Part shown: piece by piece, positions 7,863-18,228 of the stretch
How the letters are laid out: every line of letters begins with the position of its first letter
Numbering within the stretch: position 1 is the first letter of the stretch
NCBI GenBank assembly: GCA_902805885.1
Contig: CADCUM010000064.1
Span: 1 to 64,000 of the forward strand
Length of the DNA stretch: 64,000 nucleotides
Origin: an uncultured Nocardioides sp.
GTDB lineage: Bacteria > Actinomycetota > Actinomycetes > Propionibacteriales > Nocardioidaceae
Reading direction: 5' to 3'
Notes under the pieces: model-generated
What the model was told of the DNA's origin: nothing
Database searches by the model: none
The model's input: the letters and a program-made list of their open reading frames with translations, nothing else
Made by a program: the position numbers and the translations under genes

Positions 7863-8669
7863 TCAGTCGAGGCAGAGCACCTCGGGTGTGCCGATGGCGG
7901 CCGAGCCTGCCGGAGCAGCGGAGGCCACGGCGTCGAAGCGCAGCCGGAAGGCGCCGGTGATGTCGACCGTGCGGTCCTCCGCGATGACACCGGTGGACAG
8001 GGCGTGGGTGGCCTTGGCGGTGCCGTCGACCGTCACCGTCACGGCTCCGGTGGCGCCCGTGGCCGAGTCGTCGGTCAGCGCGTAGGTGGCGCGCAGGGTG
8101 CGGCACTTGCGTCCGAGCGTGTACTCGACGAAGCCGGGGGTGCCTGCCGTCTCGGTGACCAGGCTCGACCGGAACGCCTCGGTCCCGAAGTGGGTCGTCG
8201 TGTTGCGGACGATGCCGGCGTTGGCGCCCGCCGGGCGGTAGGCGAGCCTGCCCCACGCCCAGACCGACAGCTTCAGCTCGCGGCTCCTGCCCGCCGCCAG
8301 CCCGTTCCCGGCCGGCTTGAGGACGCGGTAGAACCGGACGCCGGGGCTGGACGGGTCGTCCTTGAGCACGAACCTGCCCGTCGCCTTGACCTTGGCGGTC
8401 CCGGACTTCTTCCAGCGCTTGCTGCCCTCGGCACGCTGCTGGAGCACGACCGGCTTGCCTGCGGCGGCGGGCCTGACGCGGCCGGTGATGCGCACGGTGT
8501 CCTCACCGGCGACGACCTCGGCCCTGTTGATCTTGGCGCTGACGGCGTACGGCGCCGCGGCCGGCGCGTCGCCGGCCGACGGGGCGGCGGTGGCGGTGGG
8601 GCCGGTGAGCGCGAGGGCCGGGGCCAGCGCGGTGAGCGCGGCGGTGGCGACGAAGGTGCTGCGGTTCAT
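7863..8669 (-). CDS. Secreted protein of unknown function
   Basis: 268 residues. An export signal (MNRSTFVATAALTALAPALAL, cleavage near TATAAPS) is followed by two beta-rich segments. The first (about 45-135: RAEVVAGEDTVRITGRV, VVLQQRAEGSKRWKKSG) resembles the bacterial surface Ig-like repeats that bind or space cell-wall proteins. The second (about 140-268) recalls NPCBM-type carbohydrate-binding folds (FVEYTLGRKCRTLRATYAL, then RLRFDAVASAAP) and has two cysteines. GAGGAG precedes the ATG at 8669. The domain assignments rest on pattern and are tentative. It converges on the DUF5709 gene. Confidence 0.72.
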   Translation of the reverse strand: MNRSTFVATAALTALAPALALTGPTATAAPSAGDAPAAAPYAVSAKINRAEVVAGEDTVRITGRVRPAAAGKPVVLQQRAEGSKRWKKSGTAKVKATGRFVLKDDPSSPGVRFYRVLKPAGNGLAAGRSRELKLSVWAWGRLAYRPAGANAGIVRNTTTHFGTEAFRSSLVTETAGTPGFVEYTLGRKCRTLRATYALTDDSATGATGAVTVTVDGTAKATHALSTGVIAEDRTVDITGAFRLRFDAVASAAPAGSAAIGTPEVLCLD

Positions 8670-8778
8670 GGTGTTCTCCTCGTGGGGGCGGGCCCTGGGC
8701 GGCCCGGTCAGCACGTGAGATGCGGCAGCGCCCCCGTTGGTTGCGGGCGCGTGGATCCTGTCCGGACGGAGCCGGCTG

Positions 8779-9570
8779 CTACGCGGGCTGCTCCGCGTCG
8801 GAGGCCGGCCCGATCCCCTGCGCGATGCGCGCCCGGATGAGCTGCTCCAGCCGATCGAGGTCCTGGGCCAGCCCCAGCTTGGGTGCGAACTCGCGCATCA
8901 CGTCGACGAACATGTCACCGGACTCGATGACACGCGGGTCCATGTGACCGAAGACCTCGAGGGCGACCACGCCGTAGAGCCGCGTCCACCCCTGCATGTA
9001 GAGCCAGACGATGCCGCGGTCGCCCTCGGCCAGGCCGTCGACCTCCGCCGGGATGAGCGGGTCGAGCACGGCTCCGCGGACGGCCGGCGGCAGCTCCTCG
9101 AGTGCCGGGAGCGGGTGGTGGTCGGCCTCCCACAGGGCCCGCATCTGGTCGGTGAACAGGTGCCCGGAGGAAGCCAGCGTCAGCAGCTCCCGGCGCACGC
9201 AGCTCCCGTCGGCGACGGGGTTGGCGAAGACGAGGGAGAACTCGCGCGGCGACCCGAGCGCCCACTGGCGGAACTCGGTCACCGAGACCACCAGCCGACC
9301 ACCGAGGTCGTTCGCCGGCAGCGCCTCGGCAGCCGCGCGGAACGTCTCCGTGGCCGCCTTGTCGATCTCGAAGGCCACCAGGTCGACCAGCTCCTGATAG
9401 CTCGCGACGTAGCGGTAGAGGGCGGGCGCGGTCAGGCCCATCCGGGCGGCGACGGCCCTCAGCGACAGCTCCGCACCGTCGGCGAGCAGCGCCCGCGACG
9501 CGCGCACGATCTCGTCGTACGTCGCCTCGCGCTGGCGTTCACGCCTCGTCGGCTCCAACAGCTTGCCCAC
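8779..9570 (-). CDS. TetR family transcriptional repressor
   Basis: 263 residues from GTG 9570 (VGKLLEPTRRERQREATYDEI), with a purine-rich ribosome binding site 7 nt upstream. The N-terminal HTH (about 30-65) includes LSLRAVAARMGLTAPALYRYVASYQELV, typical of TetR. The C-terminal ligand domain reads like the WHG subclass, with a WLYMQGWTRLYGVVALEVFGHM stretch near the end. It is divergent from the MMPL exporter at 9723 and probably represses both itself and the exporter through the shared 150-bp region. The frame is open to 9690, but the added residues are not conserved-looking. Confidence 0.9.
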   Translation of the reverse strand: MGKLLEPTRRERQREATYDEIVRASRALLADGAELSLRAVAARMGLTAPALYRYVASYQELVDLVAFEIDKAATETFRAAAEALPANDLGGRLVVSVTEFRQWALGSPREFSLVFANPVADGSCVRRELLTLASSGHLFTDQMRALWEADHHPLPALEELPPAVRGAVLDPLIPAEVDGLAEGDRGIVWLYMQGWTRLYGVVALEVFGHMDPRVIESGDMFVDVMREFAPKLGLAQDLDRLEQLIRARIAQGIGPASDAEQPA

Positions 9571-9647
9571 GCCCTGGCCTCTCCCTCGGGTCCGCGTCGA
9601 TGGTCCGTCATCCGTGCGTGGAGTCACACGGCGGCCCCCACATGTGC

Positions 9648-9677
9648 TTGACGAGAAAAGATTACACCGTTTACTGT
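9648..9677 (+). promoter_or_regulatory. Probable promoter of the first MMPL exporter
   Basis: TTGACG (9648-9653), an 18-nt spacer and TACTGT (9672-9677) lie about 45 nt before the ATG at 9723. This is close to the vegetative sigma consensus and in a locally AT-rich stretch. Confidence 0.55.
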
Positions 9678-9683
9678 TAACGG
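9667..9683. promoter_or_regulatory. Candidate TetR operator overlapping the -10 box
   Basis: CCGTTTACTGTTAACGG is an imperfect 17-bp palindrome (14 of 16 flanking bases symmetric) covering the -10 hexamer of the MMPL promoter. The position suits repression by the divergent TetR protein. Confidence 0.5.
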
Positions 9684-9722
9684 CGTTCACACAAATGATG
9701 CATGTTCACGAGGAGCGGGACG

Positions 9723-11933
9723 ATGATCGACACGTGGGGCGCCGTCGTGGCGCGGAGGGCGGTGGCGGTGCTCCTGGCGGGGCTCGCCGTGGTGCTGGCT
9801 GCGGGGGCGTACGGCCTGGGGGTGTTCGACCACCTGTCCCAGGGCGGCTTCGACGACCCGGGCTCGGAGAGCGCCCGTGAGCTGAGGGCCGAGCAGGCCG
9901 AGTTCGGCAACACCTCGCTCGACGTCGTGGCGATCTACTCCAGCGACGACCTGCGGGCGGACGACCCCGAGTTCCGGTCGGCCGTCGAGCGGGTGGTCGC
10001 CGGCATCCCGGGCGACGTCGTCGCCACGGTGCTGCCCTACTACGCCGACGGGGCACCGCCCGGCCTGGTCAGCGAGGACGGCCACGCCGCGCAGGTGCAG
10101 ATCTCCCTCGCGGGCGACTCCCAGGACGACTTCCTCACCCACTACGACGAGCTCGCGCCCGAGCTCGAGGCCGAGGGGCTGGAGACCGACCTCGCCGGGT
10201 CGTTCGCCGTCTTCAACGACGTCAACGAGATCACCTCGGAGGACCTCGAGCGCGCCGAGCTCGTCTCCATGCCGATCGTGGTGCTGCTCGCGCTGCTGAT
10301 CTTCGGCAGCCTCGTCGCCGCCTCGCTGCCCGCCCTCGTGGGCGTCATCGCCATGCTCGGCGCCCTCGCGGTGGTGCGGCTGCTCACCGAGGTCACCGAG
10401 GTCTCGATCTTCTCCGTCAACGTCATCTCGCTGCTCGGCATCGGCCTCGCGATCGACTACGCCCTGTTCGTGATCAGCCGGTTCCGCGAGGAGCTGGCGC
10501 AGCTCCCGGTCGACGACCCGACCGCCGCCGCGACCGCCGTACGACGCACGATGGGCACCGCCGGCCGCACCGTCCTGGTCTCGGGCCTCACCGTCGCCGC
10601 CGCGATGGCGAGCCTCCTGATCTTCCCGCAGGCGTTCCTGCGCAGCATGGGCTACGGCGGCATCGCCGCGGTGCTCGTCGCGATGCTCGCGGCCCTCACC
10701 GTGCTGCCCGCCGCCCTCCGCCTCCTGGGGCGACGCGTCGACGCGGGGCGCATGCCACGAGCTCTCAGCCGGCGCCGACGCCGCCCGGTGGCCGTGGCCG
10801 ACCCCGACGGCAGGTGGGCACGGCTCGCCCGCGGGGTGATGCGGCGGCCCGTCACCGTCATCGCGGTGACCGTGGTGGGCCTCCTCGCGCTGGCGTCCCC
10901 GTTCCTCGGCGCCAGCTGGGGCGGGGTCGACCACCGTGTCCTGCCCGAGGACGCGCCGGCCGCTCAGGCCTTCGCCCTGCTGGAGGAGGAGTTCGGGGAG
11001 GAGCAGTCCACCGCCAGCCTGCTGCTGCAGGGCACGGCGCCCCGCGACGTGGCGGCGTACGCCCGGGCCGTGGAGCAGGTCGACGGCGTCGTGGCGGTGG
11101 TCCCCGTCGACCGGTCGGACGACGCCACCCTGCTGCGCGCCGTCTGGGACGGCAACAGCCAGACCGAGCGGTCCCAGGAGCTCGTCGAGGACCTGCGGGC
11201 GGTCGAGCCGGACAGCGGGTCCGTGCTCGTCGGCGGCCAGACGGCGAACACCGTCGACCTGATCGACTCCGTGGCCCAGAACCTGCCGTGGATGGGCCTC
11301 ATCGTGGTGTCGGTGATGCTCGTGCTGCTCTTCCTGGCGTTCGGCTCGGTGGTGCTGCCCGTCAAGGCCGTGGTGATGAACGCGTTCTCGATCACCGCGT
11401 CGTTCGGCGTCGTGACCTGGATCTTCAACGACGGCAACCTGGCGGACCTGCTCGGCTTCACACCGCAGGGCTTCCTCGACGCGACCAACCCGATCCTCAT
11501 GCTGGCGATCCTCTTCGGGCTCTCGATGGACTACGAGGTGTTCCTGCTGTCCCGGGTCCGCGAGCAGTGGGACCGGACGCACGACAACGACGAGGCGGTG
11601 GCGACCGGGGTGCAGAAGACGGGGCGCATCATCACCAGCGCCGCGCTGCTGCTCGCCGTGGTCATCGGAGCCTTCGGGACGAGCGGCATCGTGCTCATCA
11701 AGATGCTCGGGATCGGCATGCTGGTCGCGCTGCTCATCGACGCGACCGTGGTGCGGGCGCTGCTCGTCCCCGCCACGATGAAGCTGCTCGGCCGCTGGAA
11801 CTGGTGGGCCCCTGCTCCGATGGCCCGCTGGTGGGAGCGGCACGGGCTCCGCGAGGAGTCGCGCGAGGTGCACCCGCCCTCGGCCGGACCGGCGGACCTG
11901 GCGGACCGCGCACCCGAGCCGGCCGGCGTCTGA
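9723..11933 (+). CDS. MMPL (RND superfamily) membrane exporter, TetR-linked
   Basis: 736 residues. Twelve predicted TM helices are arranged 1+5+1+5, with two large extracytoplasmic domains (about 40-180 and 400-530). The MMPL hallmark LGIGLAIDYALFVISRFREEL is in the first half and GLSMDYEVFLLSRVREQWDRTHDNDEAV in the second. Such proteins export lipids or hydrophobic compounds using the proton gradient. AGGAG followed by 7 nt precedes the ATG at 9723, preferred over the in-frame ATG at 9702. The substrate is unknown; the TetR neighbour hints at induction by a small hydrophobic molecule. It ends 12 nt from the convergent treZ. Confidence 0.93.
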   Translation: MIDTWGAVVARRAVAVLLAGLAVVLAAGAYGLGVFDHLSQGGFDDPGSESARELRAEQAEFGNTSLDVVAIYSSDDLRADDPEFRSAVERVVAGIPGDVVATVLPYYADGAPPGLVSEDGHAAQVQISLAGDSQDDFLTHYDELAPELEAEGLETDLAGSFAVFNDVNEITSEDLERAELVSMPIVVLLALLIFGSLVAASLPALVGVIAMLGALAVVRLLTEVTEVSIFSVNVISLLGIGLAIDYALFVISRFREELAQLPVDDPTAAATAVRRTMGTAGRTVLVSGLTVAAAMASLLIFPQAFLRSMGYGGIAAVLVAMLAALTVLPAALRLLGRRVDAGRMPRALSRRRRRPVAVADPDGRWARLARGVMRRPVTVIAVTVVGLLALASPFLGASWGGVDHRVLPEDAPAAQAFALLEEEFGEEQSTASLLLQGTAPRDVAAYARAVEQVDGVVAVVPVDRSDDATLLRAVWDGNSQTERSQELVEDLRAVEPDSGSVLVGGQTANTVDLIDSVAQNLPWMGLIVVSVMLVLLFLAFGSVVLPVKAVVMNAFSITASFGVVTWIFNDGNLADLLGFTPQGFLDATNPILMLAILFGLSMDYEVFLLSRVREQWDRTHDNDEAVATGVQKTGRIITSAALLLAVVIGAFGTSGIVLIKMLGIGMLVALLIDATVVRALLVPATMKLLGRWNWWAPAPMARWWERHGLREESREVHPPSAGPADLADRAPEPAGV

Positions 11934-11945
11934 GGACGCCGCGCC

Positions 11946-13691
11946 TCAGCGCAGCAGCGCGCCGGTGTGGGGAGGCAGGGCGATCGTCCCGTCCTCGACG
12001 GAGACCCCCGTGGGCGTCTCGAAGAGGACCTCCCGCTCCCCCACCGGCGCGGTGGCCGCGGAGTCGCCTGCGTTCACCACCAGCAGGACGTCGCCGCGCT
12101 CCATCGTGAAGACCCGGCCCTCCACCGTGCACGACACCGACCCGAAGTCCGGGTCGGTCAGCGCGGGGACCGTACGGCGCAGCTCGGCGAGCCGGCGGTA
12201 GCAGTCCAGCAGCACGGCGTGCCGACCGGTGCTGATCTCGTCCCAGTCGAGCTTGGAGCGCTGGTACGTCGCGGGGTCCTGGGGGTCGGGGACGACGGCC
12301 GGGTCCCAGCCCATCTTCTCGAACTCCTCGATCCGGCCCTCAGCCGTGGCCCTCCCGAGCTCGGGCTCGGGGTGGGAGGTGAAGAACTGGAACGGCGAGG
12401 ACGCCGCCCACTCCTCCCCCATGAAGAGCATCGGGGTGAACGGCCCGGCCAGCGTCAGCAGCGCTGCGCACGCGAGCTGGTCGTCGTCGAGGTGCTCGGT
12501 GAGCCGGTCGCCGCGCGCCCGGTTGCCGATCTGGTCGTGGTTCTGGTTGCAGACCACCAGCCGCCAGGTCGGCATGTGCTCGGTGTCGACGGGCCGGCCG
12601 TGATCGCGCTCGCGGAACGACGAGTACGTCCCGTCGTGGAAGAAACCCTTCGTGCACACCTTGGCCAGCGCCTCGAGGGGCTCGAAGTCGGCGTAGTAGC
12701 CGGCCGTCTCCCCCGACAGCGCGACGTGCACCGCGTGGTGGAAGTCGTCGCTCCACTGGGCGTCGAGCCCGTAGCCGCCGGCCTCCCGCGGCCTGACCAG
12801 CAGCGTGTCGTTGAGGTCCGACTCCGCGATGAGCGTCATCGGCCGGCGGTGGTGCGCCGACAGCGCGGCCGTCTCGATCGCCATCTCCTCCAGCAGGTGG
12901 ACCTCGGAGGTGTCGCTCAGCGCGTGCACGGCGTCGAGCCGCAGCGCGTCGACGTGGTAGTCCTCGAACCACATGCGGACGTTGTCGAGGATGTAGCGCC
13001 GGACCTCGGCCGAGTCCTCGCCGTCGAGGTTGACCAGGTCGCCCCAGGTGTTGCGGCCCTGCTTGAGGTAGGGACCGTAGAGCGGGAGGTAGTTCCCGGA
13101 GGGGCCGAGGTGGTTGTGGACGACGTCCTGCACGACCCCGAGGCCGGCGGCGTGACAGCCGTCCACGAACCGCTGGTAGCCCTCGGGGCCGCCGTACGAC
13201 TCGGTCACCGCGAACCAGGCGACCCCGTCGTACCCCCAGTTGTGGGTGCCGTTGAAGGCGTTGACCGGCATCACCTCGACGAGGTCGACGCCGATGCTCT
13301 TCAGGTGGTCGAGCTTCCCCAGGGCCGCGTCGAACGTGCCCTCCGGCGTGAAGGTCCCGATGTGCAGCTCGTAGATCACCGAGCCCGCGAGCTGGCGGCC
13401 CGTCCAGCCCTGGTCGGTCCACGAGAAGGTCGAGGGGTCGTAGGTGCGCGATCGCTCGTGCACGCCGCCGGGCTGGCGCCGCGACCGCGGGTCCGGGCGG
13501 GGCGTGTCGTCGTCATTCACGAGGTAGCCGTAGTCGACGCCCTCGGCAGGCACGTCCGGGAGGTCCCCGTCCGGCGTCCACCAGCCGTCGTCGCGCCTCG
13601 TCATCTCGAGCGTGGTCTCGCCCACGGACAGGCGCAGCCGGTCCGCGGCCGGCGCCCACACGTCGAAGTGGGTCGTCAGGGGGGCAGTCAT
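11946..13691 (-). CDS. treZ: Malto-oligosyltrehalose trehalohydrolase
   Basis: 581 residues, GH13. It releases trehalose from the maltooligosyl-trehalose made by TreY. Visible are an N-terminal beta-sandwich (about 1-90), the family motif [14 protein letters not shown], the nucleophile region [11 protein letters not shown], the acid region [10 protein letters not shown] and the late histidine region [13 protein letters not shown]. The start ATG is 1 nt beyond the treY stop, so the two are translationally coupled. It is the last gene of a glgX-treY-treZ operon converting glycogen or maltodextrin to trehalose, a compatible solute. Confidence 0.96.
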   Translation of the reverse strand: MTAPLTTHFDVWAPAADRLRLSVGETTLEMTRRDDGWWTPDGDLPDVPAEGVDYGYLVNDDDTPRPDPRSRRQPGGVHERSRTYDPSTFSWTDQGWTGRQLAGSVIYELHIGTFTPEGTFDAALGKLDHLKSIGVDLVEVMPVNAFNGTHNWGYDGVAWFAVTESYGGPEGYQRFVDGCHAAGLGVVQDVVHNHLGPSGNYLPLYGPYLKQGRNTWGDLVNLDGEDSAEVRRYILDNVRMWFEDYHVDALRLDAVHALSDTSEVHLLEEMAIETAALSAHHRRPMTLIAESDLNDTLLVRPREAGGYGLDAQWSDDFHHAVHVALSGETAGYYADFEPLEALAKVCTKGFFHDGTYSSFRERDHGRPVDTEHMPTWRLVVCNQNHDQIGNRARGDRLTEHLDDDQLACAALLTLAGPFTPMLFMGEEWAASSPFQFFTSHPEPELGRATAEGRIEEFEKMGWDPAVVPDPQDPATYQRSKLDWDEISTGRHAVLLDCYRRLAELRRTVPALTDPDFGSVSCTVEGRVFTMERGDVLLVVNAGDSAATAPVGEREVLFETPTGVSVEDGTIALPPHTGALLR

Positions 13692-13692
13692 C

Positions 13693-15969
13693 TCAGGACT
13701 CCTTCACCAGCAGGGCGACGGGGTGCACGGCGAGCAGGTCGGCGAGCCGGCCGTCGGTGCTCGCCCCCGTCAGGACGTCGTGCCAGGCGCCGGGCGGCAG
13801 CTCGAGGGTGGTGTCGCCCCAACCGCCGTCCCGGTCCAGGCCGACGGGCAGCCGGGTGGCGACGGTGATCGCGCCGCCCCGGTCGAACGCGACGACGTGA
13901 CCGGCCGCAGAGCCGGTCGCCGTCAGCGGGGTGTACGACGTGAACAGCTCGGGCCGCTCGCGCCGCAGCGTCAGCGCCGACGCGGTGACGTGCAGCTTGT
14001 CGACGGCGTCGTCGGTGTCGGTTCCGGCCAGGACGGCCGCCCGGTGCTCGAAGTCCACCGGACGGCGGTTGTCCGGGTCGACCAGCGAGGTCTCCCACAG
14101 CTCGCTGCCCTGGTAGACGTCCGGCACGCCCGGGATCGTGATCGAGAGCAGCTTCGCCGACAGCGAGTTGGACCGACCGGGCTCCTCGATGCGGGCGCAC
14201 AGCCCGGTGAGCACGCGTCGTACGTCGTCGTCGTCGAAGACCGCGTCCACCGCGGCGTGCACGGCCTGCTCGTAGGCCTCGTCGGGCTCGGTCCACGTCG
14301 TGCGGTCGCCCGCCTCGCGCATCGCCTTCTCGGCGTAGCCGTGCAGCCGCTGCCGCAGGTCCGGCAGGTGGTTCGGCGTCCAGGCGCCGACCACCGCCTG
14401 CCAGAGCAGCGAGCCGAAGCCGGGGTCCGGGACCGGCGCGAGCCGCAGCAGCTCGTCGAGGGCGGCCTCCCACACGTCGGGAATCTCGGCGAGCGCGGTG
14501 ATCCGGGCACGGACGTCCTCGCCGCGCTTGGTGTCGTGGGTGGAGAGGGTGACCATCGCGGCCGGCCAGTCGTTCTGCCGGACCTGCATCTGGTCGTGGA
14601 AGTCGTCGACGCCGACCGAGAAGATCGACGGGTCGCCACCGACCTCGTTGAGCGAGGTCAGCCGGGACCAGCGGTAGAACGAGCAGTCCTCCACGCCCTT
14701 GGCCATCACCATCCCCGACGTCTGCTGGAGGCGCTTGGCCGGGTCGGCGTCGGGGTCGCCGAGCACGGGCTCGAGGACGTCGTACGTCGCCGCGAGGTCG
14801 GGACGCTCGGCGCGGGCGCGGGCGAAGGCGTGGTCGAGGTGGTCGCGACCCTCGGGGAGGTAGGAGCGGTAGACCGGGAAGCAGGCGAGCAGCTCGGCGA
14901 CGGCGTCGACGACCCGGTCCTCCGGCGCCTCGTCGACGACCCGCAGGACCTCGCGGGTGATCCGGCGCACCTCGGAGCCCAGGATGCCGTCGGCCACGGC
15001 CCGCTTGTTGTCGTGGACCATCCGCTCCCAGTCGACGTGGCTGTCCCGCAGACGGTCCTCCAGGGCGGTGAGCGGCTCCGCGGCGGCCGGGTCGGTGAGC
15101 ACCCGGTCGATGAAGGCGAGCGCGTCGTACCCGGTGGTCCCGGCCGTGGCCCACGAGGACGGCAGGACCTCGCCGGGCTCGGTGATCTTCTCGACCAGCA
15201 CGTAGCGGTCGCCGGTCAGCTCCGCGAGGTCGTCGAGGTACTTCTTCGGGTCGCGCAGGCCGTCGGGGTGGTCGACCCGCAGCCCGTCGACGAGCCCCTC
15301 GTCGAACCAGCGCCTGATCTCGACGTGCGTGTCGGCGAACACGTCCGGGTCCTCGACCCGGACGGCGGCGAGGGTGTTGACGGCGAAGAACCGGCGGTAG
15401 TTGAGCTGGTCGTCGGCGGTGCGCCAGTTGACGAGCGCGTAGTGCTGCTCCTCCAGCGTGGACGTCCCCGGCGCCAGCGGGAAGCGCTGGTCGTGGTAGC
15501 GGACCTCGCCCCCCTCGATGCGGATCGAGCCCTCGTCGCCGTCCCCGACGACCGGGATCCGCAGCTTGCCGCCGCCGGCCTCCCAGTCGATGTCGAAGGC
15601 GTCGGCGCGCGCCGACTCCCGACCGTGCGTGAGCACGTCCCACCACCACGCGTTCTCCGCGGGGGTGGCGACCCCGACGTGGTTGGGCACGATGTCGACC
15701 AGCACGCCCAGCCCGAGCCGGCGCGCCTCCGCGGAGAGGGCGGCGAGGCCCTCCGCCCCGCCCCGCTCCGGGTCGATGCGGTCGAACGCGACGACGTCGT
15801 AGCCGTGGGTGCTGCCGGGCTCGGCGGCCAGGATCGGCGAGAGGTACACCCAGTCGACACCCAGGTCGCGCAGGTACGGCAGCAGCTCGGCGGCCCGGAA
15901 CAGGTCGAGGTCGCGGCTGATCTGGAGGCGGTAGGTGCTCTGCGGGACGCGGGGCGCGGTGGCGGTCAC
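13693..15969 (-). CDS. treY: Malto-oligosyltrehalose synthase
   Basis: 758 residues, GH13. It isomerises the reducing-end alpha-1,4 bond of maltodextrins to the alpha,alpha-1,1 bond of trehalose. It starts [16 protein letters not shown], followed by [18 protein letters not shown]. The nucleophile motif is [14 protein letters not shown], the acid motif [13 protein letters not shown], and [10 protein letters not shown]-like text ([15 protein letters not shown]) is near the C-terminus. The GTG start overlaps the glgX stop as GTGA. The frame extends upstream into glgX, but homologous sequence begins at the GTG. Length is normal for TreY. Confidence 0.96.
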   Translation of the reverse strand: MTATAPRVPQSTYRLQISRDLDLFRAAELLPYLRDLGVDWVYLSPILAAEPGSTHGYDVVAFDRIDPERGGAEGLAALSAEARRLGLGVLVDIVPNHVGVATPAENAWWWDVLTHGRESARADAFDIDWEAGGGKLRIPVVGDGDEGSIRIEGGEVRYHDQRFPLAPGTSTLEEQHYALVNWRTADDQLNYRRFFAVNTLAAVRVEDPDVFADTHVEIRRWFDEGLVDGLRVDHPDGLRDPKKYLDDLAELTGDRYVLVEKITEPGEVLPSSWATAGTTGYDALAFIDRVLTDPAAAEPLTALEDRLRDSHVDWERMVHDNKRAVADGILGSEVRRITREVLRVVDEAPEDRVVDAVAELLACFPVYRSYLPEGRDHLDHAFARARAERPDLAATYDVLEPVLGDPDADPAKRLQQTSGMVMAKGVEDCSFYRWSRLTSLNEVGGDPSIFSVGVDDFHDQMQVRQNDWPAAMVTLSTHDTKRGEDVRARITALAEIPDVWEAALDELLRLAPVPDPGFGSLLWQAVVGAWTPNHLPDLRQRLHGYAEKAMREAGDRTTWTEPDEAYEQAVHAAVDAVFDDDDVRRVLTGLCARIEEPGRSNSLSAKLLSITIPGVPDVYQGSELWETSLVDPDNRRPVDFEHRAAVLAGTDTDDAVDKLHVTASALTLRRERPELFTSYTPLTATGSAAGHVVAFDRGGAITVATRLPVGLDRDGGWGDTTLELPPGAWHDVLTGASTDGRLADLLAVHPVALLVKES

Positions 15970-18140
15970 GCGGGCTCTGTACCCGCGACGACCGTCAGCG
16001 ACGCGGCGACGGAGTGGTCGGTTTCCTCCTCGGGCACGACGACGTGCTGACGCAGCACGAGCGTCGTGCGCTCGCCGAGGTAGACGATGCTGCCCGCCGC
16101 CGACGTGCCGTGCTCGTCGGCGACCCCGCCGGTGTCGATCAGCACGTCCCACGCCTCGGCGTACTCCGCCGGCGGGAGGGTCACCTCGCAGGCCTCGCCC
16201 GCGTTGAACCACAGGAGGAAGTGGTGGTCGGTGACCTGCTTGCCGCGCACGTCGCGGGTGCCGATGGCCTGCCCGTTGAGGTACATCCCCATCGCGCGAC
16301 CGCCCTCCCAGTCCTCCTCCGACATCGGCCGGCCGTCCGGATGGAGCCAGACGATGTCATCGGGACCGGACCCGGGCGCACGGCCCTTGAAGAACTGCCG
16401 GCGCTGGAACGTGGGGTGCTCCCGGCGGAGGCGGGAGAGGGCCGCGGTGAACTCGACGAGGGGCTGGTCGACCTGGTCCCAGTGCATCCAGGTGATCTCG
16501 CTGTCCTGGGCGTAGCCGTTGTTGTTGCCGTGCTGCGTCCGGCCCATCTCGTCGCCGTGGAGCAGCATCGGGACGCCCTGGCTCAGCAGCAGGGTGGTGA
16601 TGAAGTTGCGCTGGTCGCGAGCGCGGGCGGCGTTGATCTCCGGGTCGTCGGTCGGACCCTCGACGCCGTGGTTCCACGAGCGGTTGTGGCTCTCGCCGTC
16701 GTTGTTGTCCTCACCGTTGGCCTCGTTGTGCTTCTCGTTGTAGCTCACCAGGTCGCGGAGCGTGAACCCGTCGTGGGCGGTGACGAAGTTGATGCTGGCG
16801 AACGGGCGGCGCCCGGAGTTCTCGTAGAGGTCCGAGGAGCCGGCGACGCGGGAGGCGAACTCGCCCAGCGCCGGCTCACCGCGCCAGAAGTCGCGGACCG
16901 TGTCGCGGTAGGCACCGTTCCACTCCGTCCACTGCGGGGGGAAGTTGCCGACCTGGTAGCCGCCGGGACCGACGTCCCACGGCTCGGCGATCAGCTTCAC
17001 CTGGCTGACGACCGGGTCCTGCTGCACGAGCTCGAAGAAGGTCGCCAGCCGGTCGACGTCGTAGAACTCGCGCGCCAGCGCCGATGCGAGGTCGAAGCGG
17101 AAGCCGTCGACGTGCATCTCGGTCACCCAGTAGCGCAGCGAGTCCATGATGAGCTGGAGCGAGTGCGGGTGCCGCACGTTGAGGGTGTTCCCGGTGCCGG
17201 TGTAGTCCATGTAGTACTGCTGGTCGTCCTCGACGAGGCGGTAGTAGGCCGCGTTGTCGATGCCCTTCATGCTCAGCGTCGGCCCGAGGTGGTTGCCCTC
17301 GGCGGTGTGGTTGTAGACCACGTCCAGGATGACCTCGATGCCGGCCGCATGGAGCTCCTTGACCATGGACTTGAACTCCTGGACCTGCTGGCCGTGGTCG
17401 CCGTTCGCGGCGTACGACGCCTGCGGGGCGAAGAAGCCGATGGTGTTGTAGCCCCAGTAGTTGCGCAGCCCCTTCTGGACCAGGGCGTCGTCCTGCACGA
17501 ACTGGTGCACGGGCATCAGCTCGATGGCGGTGACGCCGAGCTTGGTGAGGTGCTCGATGACCGCCGGGTGGGCGACCCCGGAGTAGGTCCCACGCAGCTC
17601 CTCGGGCACCTCGGGGTGCAGCTCGGTGAGGCCCTTGACGTGCGCCTCGTAGATGAACGTCTCGTTGTACGGCGTGCGCAGCCGCCGGTCGTCGGCCCAG
17701 TCGAAGAACGGGTTGACCACGACGCCCAGCATCATGTGGTCGAGCGAGTCGTCGTCGTTGCGCGAGTCGGGGTAGCCGAAGTCGTAGGAGAACAGCGACT
17801 GGTCCCAGTCCATCTCCCCCACCGTCGCCTTCGCGTAGGGGTCGAGCAGCAGCTTGGCCGGGTTGCACCGCTGGCCCGTGCTCGGGTCCCACGGTCCGTG
17901 GACCCGGTAGCCGTAGCGCTGCCCGGGCTGGACGTTGGGCAGGTAGGCGTGCCAGACGAACGCGTCGACCTCGGTGACCTCGACACGTGTCTCCAGGCGC
18001 TTCCCCGGGTTCTCGGGGTCGTCGTCGATCAGGCACAGCTCGACGCGCTCGGCGACCTCGCTGAAGAGCGCGAAGTTGGTGCCGCTGCCGTCGAACGTGG
18101 CGCCGAGGGGGTAGGCCTGTCCCGGCCAGGTCTCCGTCAT
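15966..18140 (-). CDS. glgX: Glycogen debranching enzyme (GlgX/TreX type)
   Basis: 724 residues. It hydrolyses alpha-1,6 branches of glycogen, feeding linear chains to TreY. An N-terminal CBM48-like domain (PLGATFDGSGTNFALFSE, about 9-100) precedes a GH13 barrel with VYNHTAEGN, nucleophile DGFRFDLASAL, acid KLIAEPWDVGPGGYQVG and SINFVTAHDGFTL. It is first in the glgX-treY-treZ operon, and its promoter must lie in the 88-bp gap to the oxidoreductase gene. Its close identity to isoamylase-type GlgX/TreX cannot be refined by eye. Confidence 0.96.
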   Translation of the reverse strand: MTETWPGQAYPLGATFDGSGTNFALFSEVAERVELCLIDDDPENPGKRLETRVEVTEVDAFVWHAYLPNVQPGQRYGYRVHGPWDPSTGQRCNPAKLLLDPYAKATVGEMDWDQSLFSYDFGYPDSRNDDDSLDHMMLGVVVNPFFDWADDRRLRTPYNETFIYEAHVKGLTELHPEVPEELRGTYSGVAHPAVIEHLTKLGVTAIELMPVHQFVQDDALVQKGLRNYWGYNTIGFFAPQASYAANGDHGQQVQEFKSMVKELHAAGIEVILDVVYNHTAEGNHLGPTLSMKGIDNAAYYRLVEDDQQYYMDYTGTGNTLNVRHPHSLQLIMDSLRYWVTEMHVDGFRFDLASALAREFYDVDRLATFFELVQQDPVVSQVKLIAEPWDVGPGGYQVGNFPPQWTEWNGAYRDTVRDFWRGEPALGEFASRVAGSSDLYENSGRRPFASINFVTAHDGFTLRDLVSYNEKHNEANGEDNNDGESHNRSWNHGVEGPTDDPEINAARARDQRNFITTLLLSQGVPMLLHGDEMGRTQHGNNNGYAQDSEITWMHWDQVDQPLVEFTAALSRLRREHPTFQRRQFFKGRAPGSGPDDIVWLHPDGRPMSEEDWEGGRAMGMYLNGQAIGTRDVRGKQVTDHHFLLWFNAGEACEVTLPPAEYAEAWDVLIDTGGVADEHGTSAAGSIVYLGERTTLVLRQHVVVPEEETDHSVAASLTVVAGTEPA

Positions 18141-18228
18141 GCGTCCGAACGTACCGGCGGTCCGTGGTGGCGCCGGGTGTCGCCCACCCGCGCAGGTGGG
18201 GCCGAGTGGAGGTCGTCACACCACCCGG

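Noticed and set aside
9687-11873. 728-codon frame antisense to the first MMPL exporter (and similar ones at 19724-21910 and 25334-27970)
   Set aside because: The antisense frames of all three exporters have the same repetitive His/Asp/Glu/Arg composition, a mirror of the exporters' codon use.
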